Source: Chamaelirium japonicum
Lineage: Eukaryota > Streptophyta > Magnoliopsida > Liliales > Melanthiaceae
Direction: 5' to 3'
NCBI GenBank assembly: GCA_947650365.1
Contig: OX393549.1
Coordinates: 80,030,533 to 80,094,532 of the forward strand
DNA: 64,000 nt
A program made the translations under genes and the position numbers. The notes under the pieces were generated by a model. That model saw only the letters and a list, made by a program, of their open reading frames with translations. It had not been told where the DNA came from and did no database searches. Shown one piece after another: positions 11,641-26,196 of the stretch (its first letter is position 1; each line of letters starts with the position of its first letter).

Positions 11641-12178
11641 TAGGGGTGCAACTCGGGTCGGGTTGGTTCAGGTTTGAGTCAACCGAGAACCGAACCGAAC
11701 TAGTTCGGTTCTACCATATTAAAACCTGAACCAACCCTACTTGGGCATGGACCCGAACCGACCCAACCCACCTAAGGTTGGGTCGGGTCGATTCTCCATG
11801 CGGTAGTTGGTCTAAAAAAATAATGGCTATTGGATATTTACTAACAAGCTGTAGGTCCACGTTAGGCTTTAGGTTTTCTTGGTAGCAAACAATAAACACT
11901 TACTCGTGTGCTACTGTGACGTAGCTTCCAAGTCTATACCCATGACATATATATGTGGATAAATATATATGAGTTCAATTCTCAGGTTGGTTCAGCCCGT
12001 TCGGGTCTACCCGAGCCCCAACCCAGAACCAACCTTTATTTAGTTGGGTCCAAAAAACATAGAACCGAACCAACCCATTTTGTCAAAATACCCGAACCAA
12101 CCCAACCCAACCCAACCCAGCCCATTTAGATCTGGTTGGGTCGGTTCTCGGTTTTACTCCAACCAATTTGCACCCCTA
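11641..12178. mobile_element. hAT MITE (TAGGGGTGCAA family)
   Basis: A 538-bp element with ends TAGGGGTGCAACTCGG and the complement TAGGGGTGCAAATTGG, flanked by an exact 8-bp duplication GGAGCAAG (11633-11640, 12179-12186). The subterminal regions are runs of GGTTCGG and CCGAACC words in opposite orientation. No coding capacity. It sits about 400 bp upstream of the first visible kinase exon, probably within an intron. Confidence 0.85.
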
Positions 12179-12580
12179 GGAGCAAGTGTTGGTGTCAAGC
12201 GTGTAGAAGGGGCGTTGGACTGATAGAAAGCATATGTGGGGTCCTCTGCTAAAAAGTGAAATAAAAAATAATTTCGTAACGTGTAGAACGAACGGGGTGT
12301 AGGACTTAAAGAATGGCAAACTTCCCTTTTTATATATAGGGTATGACATATATAGGGCAAAGTCCATTGTGGGTTTGTGTGAAATGTCTGGTATCGTGAC
12401 ATTTGCTCTTGGATTTAGGTGTTTTAGTCATGTTATACTTGTACAGCTTCATTGTTTTATATTATAAAACATTTCCCGACCTCATGGATAAGCTATTTTG
12501 TGGATGTATGTGATTCCCTTGTTTTGTTCAATTGTATTGTATAATGTCTACTTGAACTTTGAGCTATGGATGTGTTGCAG

Positions 12581-13080
12581 AGGTAGTTTATTCCGATTGA
12601 TTCACCGACCAAACAACCAATTAGATGAAAGGAGGCGTTTGAGGATGGCGCTTGATGTTGTATGATTCTTTTACCGTCAACTATTATTTAACTTTCAAAA
12701 AAAAAAAAAACTATTATTTAATTTGTATGATAAGTTTTGACATCACTCAGTGGAAATTGCCACTGATCAAATACTATTATGTTTCTTTTTTAACTTTGCA
12801 CACAGGCTCGTGGAATGAATTACTTGCACAATTGTATGCCTGTAATAGTACATCGTGATCTGAAGTCTCCAAACCTTCTTGTTGACAGGAATTGGGTTGT
12901 GAAGGTAAAACTCCAATTTGAGAAGATATCAGTTCCTTTTGCTATCATCTCAATCTACAATTTAGCGTATCCTACGGCTTAGCTTTAATTAATCATTTCC
13001 CAACACTATAGGTCTGTGATTTCGGTTTATCTCGGATGAAGCACAATACTTTCCTCTCCTCAAGGTCAACAGCTGGAACA
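12581..13080 (+). CDS. Kinase exons: substrate-lobe start, catalytic loop, DFG
   Basis: Exon 12581-12659 encodes [20 protein letters not shown] and the following residues. Exon 12806-12904 (33 codons) has the HRD loop. Exon 13012-13080 (23 codons) has the DFG motif and half of the activation segment. Introns of 146 and 107 bp are canonical. The second and third exons start in phase 0. Confidence 0.9.
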
Positions 13081-16000
13081 GTAAGTCCATCATTTTGGCA
13101 ACTGATTTCCCCTATTTCTATGCTTAATAACGTCAAAATTTTAGTCATTCCTTTATAACATTTATTCAGGTATTTTGGTCTATAAGTTTACCCATTTGTT
13201 GGGTTTTCCTTCACTGTGAGATTCCATAATACCTGTTATGGTTGGCATAAAATGTGATACCTCTTATCACTTTGATTATGTTTATAGTTGTTGTTCATTG
13301 AGTTGACCGAGCCATCTTAAAATCATGTATATATTGATAAATCAATTGTGTAAACATTTTAATCTAAGCTTGTCTTTTGTAGTGTTTTGGGCTGATACGA
13401 TTTTTGAGTTGGAAAAGGGTCGCTATCGGATGATGTTCCAAGATTGAATAATATTTTAGAAATGGATGAAACCAATTTATAGAATATGATCATTATTGTA
13501 AGCTTAAATTGAAGTGCTTAAAAAAAGTGGTGTTTCCTTGTGTTAACTAATTGGGAATATGGAGTAGGCAAAAATTTTATTTGTAGCTTACCAATGCAGT
13601 TATGATATTCTACTTGAATTTTTTATGTTTACACATTGAACTGTTGTTCATTATCAAAACAGAAACAAGTGATTACTATAAAAGATGCACCTGACCCTAT
13701 TTTACTTTCATACACTTAAAGTCTTAAATTAATTCCAAAATCATTTTTATTTCTAAACCAACTATGCTTTGTTTCATTTATGAAAAAATTATCTTATCAA
13801 ACTATTTATGTCAAAAAAGAGTTAGTTTAAAACATGAATTATTACGTGTATATGAATGAATTAATAAATTCTAACCATAAATTATAATCAATAGTGATTT
13901 TGACAAAAAAAAAACATTTATACTTTATCCCATTTTCCTTCATGTTTTATTGTTTCATAGATTTAATTGCAAGTGCTCTGACATCTTAACCTCAATAAGC
14001 AAATTTTATTTGAATTTACAATAGGGAGATCGCTAGTTGTTAGTTTGTTGCATGTATGTTTCGATTTGAGTAATCTCATATATAAATTTGTCCCGTTTTT
14101 TATCATGAAACAAATATAGCATAGAAACATTGGAGTAAAGAAGACAGATAATTTTAACATATCATCTAATGTGGTTGTATCAAACCATTTCAGGTCCTAG
14201 TAACTGGTATTGTGTCAACATATTTCTTTAAAAGAATATTACTACTAACTATTGCCATATATGTAATGTATCATGACATGAACTTGCTAGTGGATCTAAA
14301 TCTACAATGAGATGATCCTGAAGTTGCAAAGAATTCTTAAATTAAGAACATGATAAGACTTTTATATAGTCTTTGTCTCATAATATTACTTTTGGTCCTT
14401 CAATACATAGAACAACTTCAAATCCCTAAGCAACTCGGTCTATCCCTCCTTTCGGTCTCTTCTTACTAGATTTATTGCCCACCACTCAAGTCGGATTGTT
14501 TGCACGTAGCTAAAACATAAATTCCTACTTTATTGTACATCTATTCTATGCTTATGCTTGTGAAACCCTTTTACTGTCTGACCTTACGATCCGTACAACG
14601 GAGCAGCCGAGCAGGTAACGCAGGCGATTGGTATCGATTGACGAAATCACTGCCGATCTCTGTCGATACAAAGATCCCTTGAGATGGATTATCCAAATGA
14701 CCAAGGGGATAATATGGTGGATGAGCAAAAGTGTTGAAATATTTAACCCAGTTGCTGAAAGTTCAACTTAAAAAACAATAAGACTATATGCTTAGCATAT
14801 ACTACCCTTCCTATATAGATGACAGCCTTTCACCAAAATATGACCCAAAAACCAAATTAGAAGGTCTAAAAACTGAACTAGGATATAGCTCCTACCTTTT
14901 TATGAAGATTTATGCATTTTTGGGGTACCTTTTTTTAGTTTTCCAGGCTCTTTTATTCAGACATTTTGCAGAACATGGTAAAGAAGTAGGAAAGAAGTTC
15001 TGAAGTTCATAAATGAACTCTAAAGGATCATCCAAGTTCCAACCATAGGAAGGCATTTAATAGTGTTGTACAAGAGGGACGATCACCCTGCCCCTTGATT
15101 GGGCATCCGTCGTCCTGATCCTCTAGACCTCTTCGAATCCAAAACGGAGTTTAGATGAGATAGACATATAGCTTTTCTCGAGAAACTATTGTGCAATCTT
15201 ATTGTGTTAACATACAACGACATACCTGAAGCAGATTCGAATTTTACGCGCCGCTATTATCTTGATTTTAGTGAGGTACAAGTCCTACGAGCCTTTAAGG
15301 TTTATAATCATTAAGGATTTAGGGGTGATATAATGTGCAACGTTGAGATTTTTACCCTTTTGATTAGGGGTTACATGTCTTCTCTTTGATGCAAGCTACA
15401 TATAAAGGGCATAAACACAAACAGAGATGTTTACTGGTTTTAAGTTATGACACTAATTTATCTCTTTTAGAGGTTTTCCTCATGTATTTAATGTTTTGGT
15501 TGAAATCTCGCCACATTTCCTTCTTCCTCTAGTTATCTTCTCCCTCTTTTCCCTAATTTCTATCCATTCTTACCACCTTATTCCTTAGGAACCCTTCCAC
15601 TATTGGTGAAAGTTAAAGCTACGCATTCTTCAAGTGCCAACATCATTGTTCTCCTTTCTTATTGATATCCATGTCTACATATTATCTTGTGCTTAGCACA
15701 GTGAATTATTATACAGAAATTGATCTTTCCATGAAACTTAACTTGATTTTCACTTAATGTTGTTGGCTTCACAGTGCATCTTTATTCTGACAGATAAATG
15801 CCCTTGATGGGACGTCTGATCTCTCCTGACATCTGATTTTGTCGTCGGTCGTGATTCCTGCTAAAAACTGTCAATTTCTATCCATTTGTTTTCTCATTCT
15901 TGCGTTTTCATCATACAGATAACTTTACTCGTTTTTTTTTTTTTGAGAATTCCTCCCTGAGATGGAGAGGATGGGGTTGAGCATACCCCAAGCTTTATTA

Positions 16001-19000
16001 AAATAGCAAAAGGAAGTTACAAAAGATCAAGAAAGGGGGATATCTTCCCCGAGTTCTTCACAGAGAACCCAGGAGACCAGCTAGTGACCAAGGAAACAAA
16101 GGTAATCCAAACCGTCGCCAGCTGAAGCTCCTTCTGGGTGAAAACTCTGGCGTTCCGCTCCCTCCAGATACTCCAGCAGAGGCCAATCACCAAGATGTCC
16201 CATGCCTGATAAAGCTCCTTCTTAACCCTCCTCTTCCTCCAAAGAGTCCACAGAGACCTCATGGATCCCGGATGACCTCTGATCCCCAGACGACTCTTCA
16301 GCATGGACCACAACGATATGGCAAAACGACATCTAAGAAAGAGGTGATCCACATCCTCTCTATGTGCGTGGCACAGGGGACTCTTTATGTGGCACAGGGG
16401 ACAGGAGGTACTCGTTAGGGATAACTTTGTCATTTTTACATAATGTCTTTGATGATCATGGGTGATGACGGCAATATATGTTTATCGATAAGCTATGAAA
16501 TCATCCACCATCAATTTAATCATCCTTTAAGTTAAGAGGGTCTATTCACATGTTTTTTTTTTCCACCGTTGGCTTGCAATTCCAGGCCTTGGCTAATGTC
16601 ATTCCCATCTTAGCAACCGACCACTTGAAAATATCTTTGCCAGCATTGCCGATGTTATATTGTAAACTATCATTATAATTTTTGAGAAGGTTAATGTGTG
16701 GAAGGGATTTCAGTTTTCACATATTATTCTTTTGTTCAGGCTGAGTGGATGGCACCTGAAGTACTACGTAATGAACCTTCCGATGAGAAGTATGTGTTTC
16801 TCCTTTTATACTATGATCAAGATATTTTTTTGTGAATTATTTTTACATCAGTTCTAGTACCTAAATGTAATTTTTTTTCTTGTTACATTCAGGTGTGATG
16901 TTTTTAGCTTTGGAGTAATACTTTGGGAGCTTTGTACATTGCAACAGCCATGGGGAGGAATGAACCCAATGCAAGTTGTTGGTGCTGTTGGATTTCAGCA
17001 TCGTCGCCTTGATATACCTGATGACTTGGATCCTGCCATAGCAAATATAGTAAAGAAGTGCTGGAATACGTGAGTATCCATCACCCGCCATTTCCACACA
17101 TTTGGTATTGCCTGATTATCGCAAATCAGTGATTTGTAGCAGATGGATTACTGATCTTTGCTGCTCTACCTTGGATATTTTTGGAATTTCTTGCTGAACG
17201 TGCTTCTTTTTTACATGGCTATTATCGTGCCAAAAATGCAGTTTATACTGTATATATATAATGCTCTGCTCTATTCCTTTGTCACAAAAAAAGATCCAAC
17301 GCATGATAGTGAAGGCTTAAGCTTCAACTCCATTCTCATATTTTGGAGTTGGTATGCTACCATGGGGAGAAGATCTAATGGCCAACCTCTCGGATTTATT
17401 ATGGCACAAAGGTAAGTATATAAAGGCATACAACAGGTGTGGTCACCTATGGGTGAGAATTCCGCACTACAGTGAAAGGAAAAATACTTGTAAAAGAAAT
17501 GACATATACAAGGGAAATACAAAGCATATCTCAAAACCCACACCCCCCGCAAACTCAAGGTTTCTTGTTCCGGTCTGACAACGACGATCCTTCTCTTGTT
17601 GTGGAAGGAATTCCGCCAGTGGTATAGTCCAACCTATGTGTGGAGTTGCCTTGAAGGAGCAAAAGTACGAGGACGACTAGGTAACTCGACTAACCTGCAA
17701 GTAGGGGTGGCAAGTTTTTGCTTCGTCCGGTCCGACCTAGAAAAGATCGGGTTCGTACAATGATTTCTTGTCCGAATCCAGGTTCGTTCATTCCGAGCTA
17801 TCCGTTTTTCATTCCGGGTATGGGTACATGCTGATCGATTTAGACAAGTCGACTCGCTTTCTCTGAATATATATAACATAATATATTAAAATATAAGTTA
17901 TTAAATAATTAAATATCTATATATAATTAGTATAAATAATTAAAATTTATTTTAAAATTAATACAATTTATTATATATTCATACAATCCAGGGTGGTTAT
18001 GGCCTTTGGGTTGACCGATTAAAAACCGTGTCGGTTTTGAATAAGCAAGGTTGACCGAAATTCGGGTCCTGGTCAGGCCCGGGTCAGAAAAATAGTTATC
18101 GGTGTATGCTCTTGTGTGGCCCAGAACCGACTCGGACCAAGGATTTTCCCACCCCAACTTGCTAGTAAGATTACTAGGGAACAAGTCGACCTGCAAGCAG
18201 GCAGACATGAAAACGGGTCACCATATTGATATCTCGAACGCCCCTTTTCTTGGACAAAGACGGAACAATAGATCCACCGACAGGATAGGAGAAACCAGTG
18301 TTTGAGAATTTGGGTTCGGATTCAGACTGGCAAAAAATGAACCAGTTCGGATTTTGGTTTGGGTTCGGCCGATTCTTCTATTTTAGCCACATATATTAGA
18401 AAATCATAATAGGAAACTAGAAATCAGGGTTTGGTTTACCCATTTGGACCTGACTCATTTTTCAAATCCAAGTTGTGATATATGAATCCTGGAGTGATTA
18501 CTAACTATATATATATCCTTCAAACTAATAGTAGTACGCAAATTCGAATTCGACATGATTTAGGGGTATAATGCAGGTCCAGTGATTCGGATCGACCAAA
18601 ATCCAAATCGGTTAAGGCGAATCGGTCCAGGTTCGGGGTCGGATGAACCCTTAAATCATAGGAACATGCATAGACGACATATCATTCCAAGTAGAAGTAA
18701 GTGGGAGCGTTGGTGGCCGAAATGCTGAGTACCGAGAACGAACTGAAATGATACACGACCATAATTCCCCCAGGTGATGCCTCGACCTATAGTGTTGATG
18801 ACTAAGAACGCACTGGACTATGACCTCGTATGCAAAAAGATCTCTTTAGCTAAGGCAACTAGAAGCAAGCTCACTCTCAAGGAAACAAGCGCAATTGGAG
18901 GTAATTGCACTCTAGAGGAAGAACAAGCGTGGCTATAGGGGAGAAGCACAACTCTATGAAGAGCGATAACACTACTAGCATAAAGTAAAGCGTGAGTGAA

Positions 19001-22000
19001 GAGCTATAATGTGGCTAGCAAAAAAAGCAAAGCGTGGCCAGAAGGAACGCACATAAAGAGGAAGAAAAGCTCGACTCAAAAAGGAAGAAACACAAAGGCA
19101 TAAATGTACAAGGTGCACGGGGCGCAAGGTATGTGGGTCTTGGAGTGAAGTTGAGCATGTGCAACCACAAAGGTTGTAGACTAAATTGGTGGTGCGTGCA
19201 ATTGCGTCTGCTGGTGATCCCCGAAGAACTTTAGAAAGAGCAAGAGAACTCTACCATGCTTCTGCTGACTCCGGCTGCACGCTCCTAGTGGTAATGGCGT
19301 AGGGGCCTATTACACCCTCTGGAGGCACTGGTGCAAGTAAGGAAGAAAGTTGGAACCTGGAGCTAGGAAAAAATGAAGAAGTTCGAACCTCTTTAACCCC
19401 TTGCTTTGAGGTGGCGTTGGACGTTTTGGAGGATGCAGAGAACTTCAATGGTGGTGGACCGAGGAGGAGTCCAAAACAAAGGAGGTAGAGGCATCTCAAA
19501 ATTGTAGCTTCGATTAAGAGGGAGCTGTTCCGCAGCTTCCGCTAGAAACTGATGCAGGGAGTGGAGGGGGATCAACGCCATTGGATGAATCTGGCTACAG
19601 AGTATCACAACCTTCCTTCGATCTGTCTCACACAGAGATGAACACAAGGAAACAAGTTGAAAAAACTCTTCTCGACTCTATATTAATCTTAAATCTTCCA
19701 TGCCTACTCTATTACAATGCTCATCTATTTATAGATGACAAGTGACACTTGGACTTCTCTATATAATTATGACAACCTCCTTGGCATTAATGCAATACCT
19801 AGAAACCCCAAAAGACTTTGACTCACCGTAAACTCATTGCAGTTCCCCTTACAACAAATACATTCCCCATAGAGCAGATACATTCTCCATACAATAAATG
19901 TCTCGAAATTAAAACCCACCACTTAATGCAAGTTGGGTTGATCTTTCCAGCAATCTCTACTAGACCAATCTTCCGTGCTGCCAGCTTCTTGTAATTACCT
20001 GCTGAGAATCTATCCCTGGTTAGAACAACCCACACCAATAAGTCATCCAATTTGCCAAAGACGGTCGCCCTAGATAACTGGTCCAGCAAGTCATCCAATC
20101 TGGGAATCAACAATCGGTACTTTATGGTAATCTTGTTAATGGCGCGACTACTAACACATTCTCCAGCTTCCATCTTTCTTCCGCGTAAGTAAGGCTGCGA
20201 TAACGCATGGGCTGAGACTCTCTCTGCCCCTTCTGTAGTAGCACCTCTACTTGCCTCCGTAGTTCTCCATGCTCATTCAGGCTCATCCGGTAGTGCGGTC
20301 TGTTTGCCAGATTAGACACCAAAACCAAGTCAATTTGATGTTGAATATACCGGAATGGAGGTAGTCCGTCTGACAAATCTTTTGGGAAAACTCCGTGGAA
20401 CTCTTCAAGATGAGGTACGATTGCTGGGATATTGTCGTTACTTTCTTCTGGGATTTTGCTAATCAGCACATAAGCAACTCTGATATTCTGCATGTCTTTC
20501 TGCAGCCACGATAACTTACAAGGGTTAGGATGTTCCTCGGTTTGAGATTCAACTTGTCAATAAATTCTTCAGAAACTATGTTCTTGTGGCTTCCGGAAGC
20601 GATCACAAATAAGCAGACTTTGTCTTTGATGTGCACTTTGAATGGAAGATGTTGCTTCGAAGCCAGCGATCTCCGTCGGCCTCTTTTGGTGTGAAGCAAG
20701 CACACCTACTGACTAGTGTATAATCTCCATTGCCACTTCTCAGAAAATCCGATGGAGTATCATCATCCGGGTCAAACTCCGGTCCTTGGTCATAATCAAC
20801 CACATCGCCCTATTCATCAAAGTCTTCGTTCTCCATGAATAGGCCCTTGCCTTCCGATCAACCTTTCGGCACTGTTGCTCGATGCTCATATTCCCTGCAC
20901 TTGAAGCACTTCAGTCCTCGACTCTGTTGTGTTGAGGGTTTGGCAGTGGGAACCAGATCCTTTTCTTTGGTCGTGTCTTTTGACACCGATATACTGCCCG
21001 ACCAAGTAGAACTCCCTTTGCCGCCCAACTGCTTCTCGAGATTTAAGGCCCTTGTCTGTGACTCCGACATTGAAATCGGATCAAACATATTCAACGTATC
21101 CTGAAATTGTTGACGCATCTTCAGTTTTATGCTTAGAAATCTGATATTCTGCAAGATTGGTCTTTTGCACTTGGTTTCTGCACAAGAGTGCTTTAAATCG
21201 ACCCCCAGCCTTGGGCGATCGGTCATTCACTTCGGAGGATCATCCGGAGGCGCTTGAGATGGAGGAATTGCTACATGATTGTTGACCTCGACTACGGGTA
21301 GTTGTTTGACTACCCCTACTTTCGAAGTGGCCTTCTTTAGCGTGTCCTATCGACCATTAGTGAGGTGTTCTACTTTATGAGTGTAAGGAGCTACTAGTCT
21401 TTTACGGAGACTTGATAGTTCGTTGTGGAGTCGCATCTGATTGCCGAGAGCGAGCTGCTTGTTGGGCTTTTGGTTGAGGTTGAGCTAGCTGATTAACCGA
21501 TTTGTGGCTTCCAGAGTGAGGGTAGATTGACACTGATTTTCTTGTTGCTGGCTTGCCTCTTGCCTCGATTGGTTGGTTATCCTCTTACTTTTCGCCATTG
21601 CTGATTGACGAGGTGAGCAAGTGGGAATTGAGTATTGATCGGTTGCTTCTGCTCAATCGATCCGCTTTTGGAAGTGAGTTGGAATGCAAAGAGTTGATTG
21701 GTTACTTCTGCTCAATCGATTAGCTTTCCTGAACTGAGTTCCTGATTAGTTGCTTCTGCTCAATCGATCAACTTTCGGGACGAGTTGAGTTGCTGATCGA
21801 TTGCTTTTGCTCAACCATCAGCTTTTGGAGACGAGTGGATGAAGCTTTCTGCTCGAATCCCACTGATGGTGCCAAATTGTTGGGGATCTTTGTCGTCGAT
21901 CGATCCCTCCAATAATCAATCGATTCGTGTGATATGCTTAAGCGTAGAGAGTAGAGAAACGAGGGTAGGCACGGGAATTTGTTGTTGAAGTTTAGTCAAA

Positions 22001-24112
22001 GCATATGTCTCCGTGCGGTAAATTGCTACCTTGAATCACTATCTTCTATAAGGTGAGCTCCTCCTAGACAGGCCGAGGAGGGCTTGTACAAGTAGGCTGA
22101 AAGAAGATTAATAGGAGTGAGAAGGAAGTGGGAGATCATGGAAGATCTAGTCTCAAATCTGATCCCCTCTAAATCTAGGGCTCTGCAATCCTGAATTGAC
22201 AAAATACTCCAAATGGCCAAAAGTCCCAAAGTCTTTTATGCTGTGGTGGTGGACCTGGTGGTGTTTATTTATACCTATTGGGGTGCTGCAACCTCCAGGG
22301 CTGAGGTGGTGATGCGAGACGAACCCACGTGGCGCTCAGTGATTGGCGCATTTGGTAGTCTGTGACTGGTCTACGTGTGGCCTCTACTGGCTCGCGAGCT
22401 GGTCTCCAAATAGGCCACGAGCTGTCCTCGTTGGCCTCGAGAGATGTGGGCCCCTGCTGGCTTGCTAGCGGGTCTTCTCATGGGTCGTGAGCCTATGGGT
22501 TGGCAAAGTGTCTTTAACCATTTTTTGTACCCACATGTGTCATCAAGAATCCATTTTGTTCTCGTTAATTTCAAAACACAACTTCTAGAAGTGGGAAGTG
22601 GGAACTAATTTTTTGCAACGAGAAACTTTGTCTTATGATCCCAAGCTTAAATCGACATGCTACATATGTAGTTTGAATGAAGACATGAAAGGATAAGATA
22701 AAGCCTCCCAATTAGGTGTGCAAATTACACGTCAAATGGAAAGGGTATGGTAACAATTCTTGATGTGTTGATAGGTAACAAGGTTCAAAAACTCAGTATC
22801 GGGGCCTATATTAGCCAGCCAAACACCGATACAACATGGCAATACAACTCGATCTTAGGTGATAGACTCAACCAAAAAATTGGTAAGAAGAGTTATAGGG
22901 CTTGAGCTTCCTAATTGCTACCGCTATACAGTTTGTACAATCCATGTGCATAGGCATAGTCACCTAGTTCTCCGTTAAAAAAAAAACACGTTTAAAACTT
23001 AAATTATTTCTCAGTCGATTATTAGCCGTTTTATACCTCGATCTTAATACATCACCAAATTCATCTTTTTTAAATTATTTTTCTCAAAAAATAATCGCAT
23101 TTAAAACGCCAAATCTAGTGACACCTCATCTTTTCTTTATCCCACCCACCGTCTATACCCTTCCGCGGGCACGCTCAGCTCCTTCTGCACAAAATCCATG
23201 CTAGGGATTTGTATTGACTTGTTTTTATGTGATATTAAATGCATGTAAGTCGTGTGACTTAGGTAGTTAGGTTAACTGTATATAGGCCCCATTCTAATAT
23301 AATGATGCATCATTGTGCAGTCCCTTTTATTGGATTTTATTGTGCAGATATAATCCTCCATCCTCAGCTTTGTTCATCTCGTATCATAGATCTCATCGTT
23401 ATGTTTTAACCATTCTCATTAACTATAGAGATTGACTTGTCTTTTGAATGTTACAATCTGAATGTTTTAGTTGCTTAAATGTAGGCTAAAAAGTTGATTC
23501 AAAGGGTCGAACTTGCTGATTTATTTTTTCTAAATTTCACCCTCACCAATTAAATCCCAAACACGATCCCCCCCCCCCCTCCCAATTTTCTCCCGTTTTT
23601 CTCGAACTTTTTTAAGTTTTACCCTCACCGACTTATTACCAAAACCGAACTTGTGAAGACCAAGCCCAACGTATGCACTGTCGCCACCTGGGACCGTCTC
23701 AAGCGGCCCATTATCTTTTTTAATGCATTATTAATTATTTTGGGATTATTAAATTATAAAATATTGAACTAGGGTAACAAGTCACCGTTTATGTATTCTT
23801 TAGTCACATTGATTGTGGAGGTTCGTGGATGTAACCCCGCCTGTTATATGAAAGCATGGGCTCTTTTGTTTGAAGATATGAATGAATGATGAACGATTAT
23901 GAATAAATATGTGCTTGTTAGCATTTAATTTTGGATTGGATTCCATCAGAGGATTCCTCGAATCTAGTGGACTCTAGACCTCCCCCACCCCCCCAATTTT
24001 CTCTTCTTCCTCTCTCTCAAACCCTAATTCTTATTACAAGAGCACTATCGATGGCTACCCTCTCCTCTCATTGTCTTCTTCGTGTGAAGCACGTGTAAGC
24101 CTGCAAAGGAAG

Positions 24113-24154
<42 letters not shown>

Positions 24155-26164
24155 CCCCCCCCCCCCCCCGTGCTTTTCCCATGAAGAAGACAAAGAAGAG
24201 GAAAGAGCAACGGAAAGGAGAATCATCAGTTCTCTCTTTCTTCCCTCCCACACGAAGCAACCCCAAGCACTTCCTTTTGTCTGCATGAAAGAAGGCAAAT
24301 CGCTTCGTTCTTTTTCTTCTCCTGGCTTTGAGTGAAAAGCACCCAAAAAATGTTGCCCCTCTGTTTTCACGTAGAAAACAGATACACAGAATATTCATGT
24401 GTTTGTGCTTCTAGTTGGGCACCCTATGCGACCGATTAATTCCTCTGAGGGCACCCGACGTGCATCATATCAGCTCTTGGCACCTCAAAAGTGTTGATGC
24501 CACTTGGGTTAATTCCTGAGGACTTGCAGGCTCCCAAGCACCCTCGGATTGTAATGTTGCGCGCCCATAATTACTGAGGGCACCCCCTGCGAAACTACAT
24601 ATTTTCGAGGTCACCCCAATCCTTCTAAGAAGCTTGTTTATTGCGGTTTTTTTGATTCAAAGACTTATTTTCGGGGAAGATTTCAATCGTGGTTCTCTTC
24701 TTTGCTTGAAGATTTTATTAGGGTGGTTTCTATCCTTGTACTATCTTTTTTATTTGGCATGATTCGAGAGTTTGTTTGAATTTTGAGTGACCCCTATCCG
24801 TCCTATCATCAGTTTGGTATCAGAGCTTCACCTATCATGTCCTATCATGGTGACCGATTTTGCTATAACCCTCAACTAATTAATACTGAAACTTATGCTC
24901 GATTTCTTACGTCAATGAAATCTTCCAGCTACATCCGATTGCTAACCTCTGACTAGGAAGAAAGAATGCATATAAAGTTTTGAGAAAGACATTTGCCTTA
25001 AATCTACCAATGCAGCCTTTCACACAGTTATTCCTGCAAGATCCTCCTGGATGGACTTGACGACAAAGGTAAAACCATATCATCAACGTGCGTGCTGAAA
25101 TTGAGATGATTGGAAGCAGCTAAAGCATCAAGCACAAGCCAAACGTCGACAACACCAGATGGATCAACAAGTAGAATTGTGAGCGGGATGGCAAAGTCGA
25201 TTGATCATTTACAAGCCTTGATCAACAACATTTGAGCTCAGGGCGTATCTCCTCATTTGTTGGTACCATCAGTGGAGATCCCTGAATTGACTTCACATTT
25301 CGGCGAGTTTTCTTTGGCAGAGCCTCCGATCTCGATGGAGTCTCTGCCAACGGGGGACGTTTCACCATTGCCTCTAGTGGTTCTTTTGCCTCCATCTTTG
25401 TCTTTTGTGGAGCACTCAGCCGAGCCACTATTGGGTGTTGACTTCAGCGCACTAGCCCCGATTGTTGACTTCATAGGGCTAGATCTTCCACCTCCAGCTC
25501 AAGTACTCTGCATGTCTCACTTGGGTGTGACTTTCTAATTCCTCCATACTAGCACATTAGCCCGCCCAGGTGATTATCGTCAACAACTTGTGTTACTACC
25601 TTACCAGCTTCTGGTTCTAGCACGACGCGAACAACTTGTTCGCATAGGACCCGAGAGTTGACTATGGTGCAACACGATCCCATATGTTGGGCCTACATCA
25701 ACTTCAACACTGTTGATTGCTATGGAGACCAACCAAATTTTGAAGACTCCAGAGCTTGATTCAACTTCAGTGCTTCACATTACTTGTGGTCAAGTAATTT
25801 CTAAGTTAGGGTGAATGATGGGGACTAGGCTCAACGTATGCATTTGTCGCCACCTGCGACTAGTCCATAAGGCCTATCTTTTTTAATGCATTATTAATTT
25901 TTTTTGGATTAGTAAATCAAGCAAACATTAGACTTGGGTACCAAGTCAGTGTTTATGTGTTTTTTGTCCCACATTGATTGTGGGGGTTAGTTGATGTATC
26001 CCTGCGGCCCCGCCTATTATATAAAGTAGTGGGTTCTTTTGTTTTATAAATGAAGGATGTATGATTATGAATAAAAAAAACTTATTAGCATTTAATCTTG
26101 AATTTTATCAAAGGAGGATTTCTCAAATCTGGTGGCCTCCAGATCGGCCCCCCGTCTCTCTCTA

Positions 26165-26196
<32 letters not shown>

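Noticed and set aside
15919-16425. Target duplication for the LINE fragment in the kinase intron
   Set aside because: GATAACTTT and TACTCGTT both occur on each side, but neither adjoins both ends cleanly, so none is claimed.
24045-24398. Gly-rich minus-strand frames
   Set aside because: Caused by the poly-C tract in an LTR.
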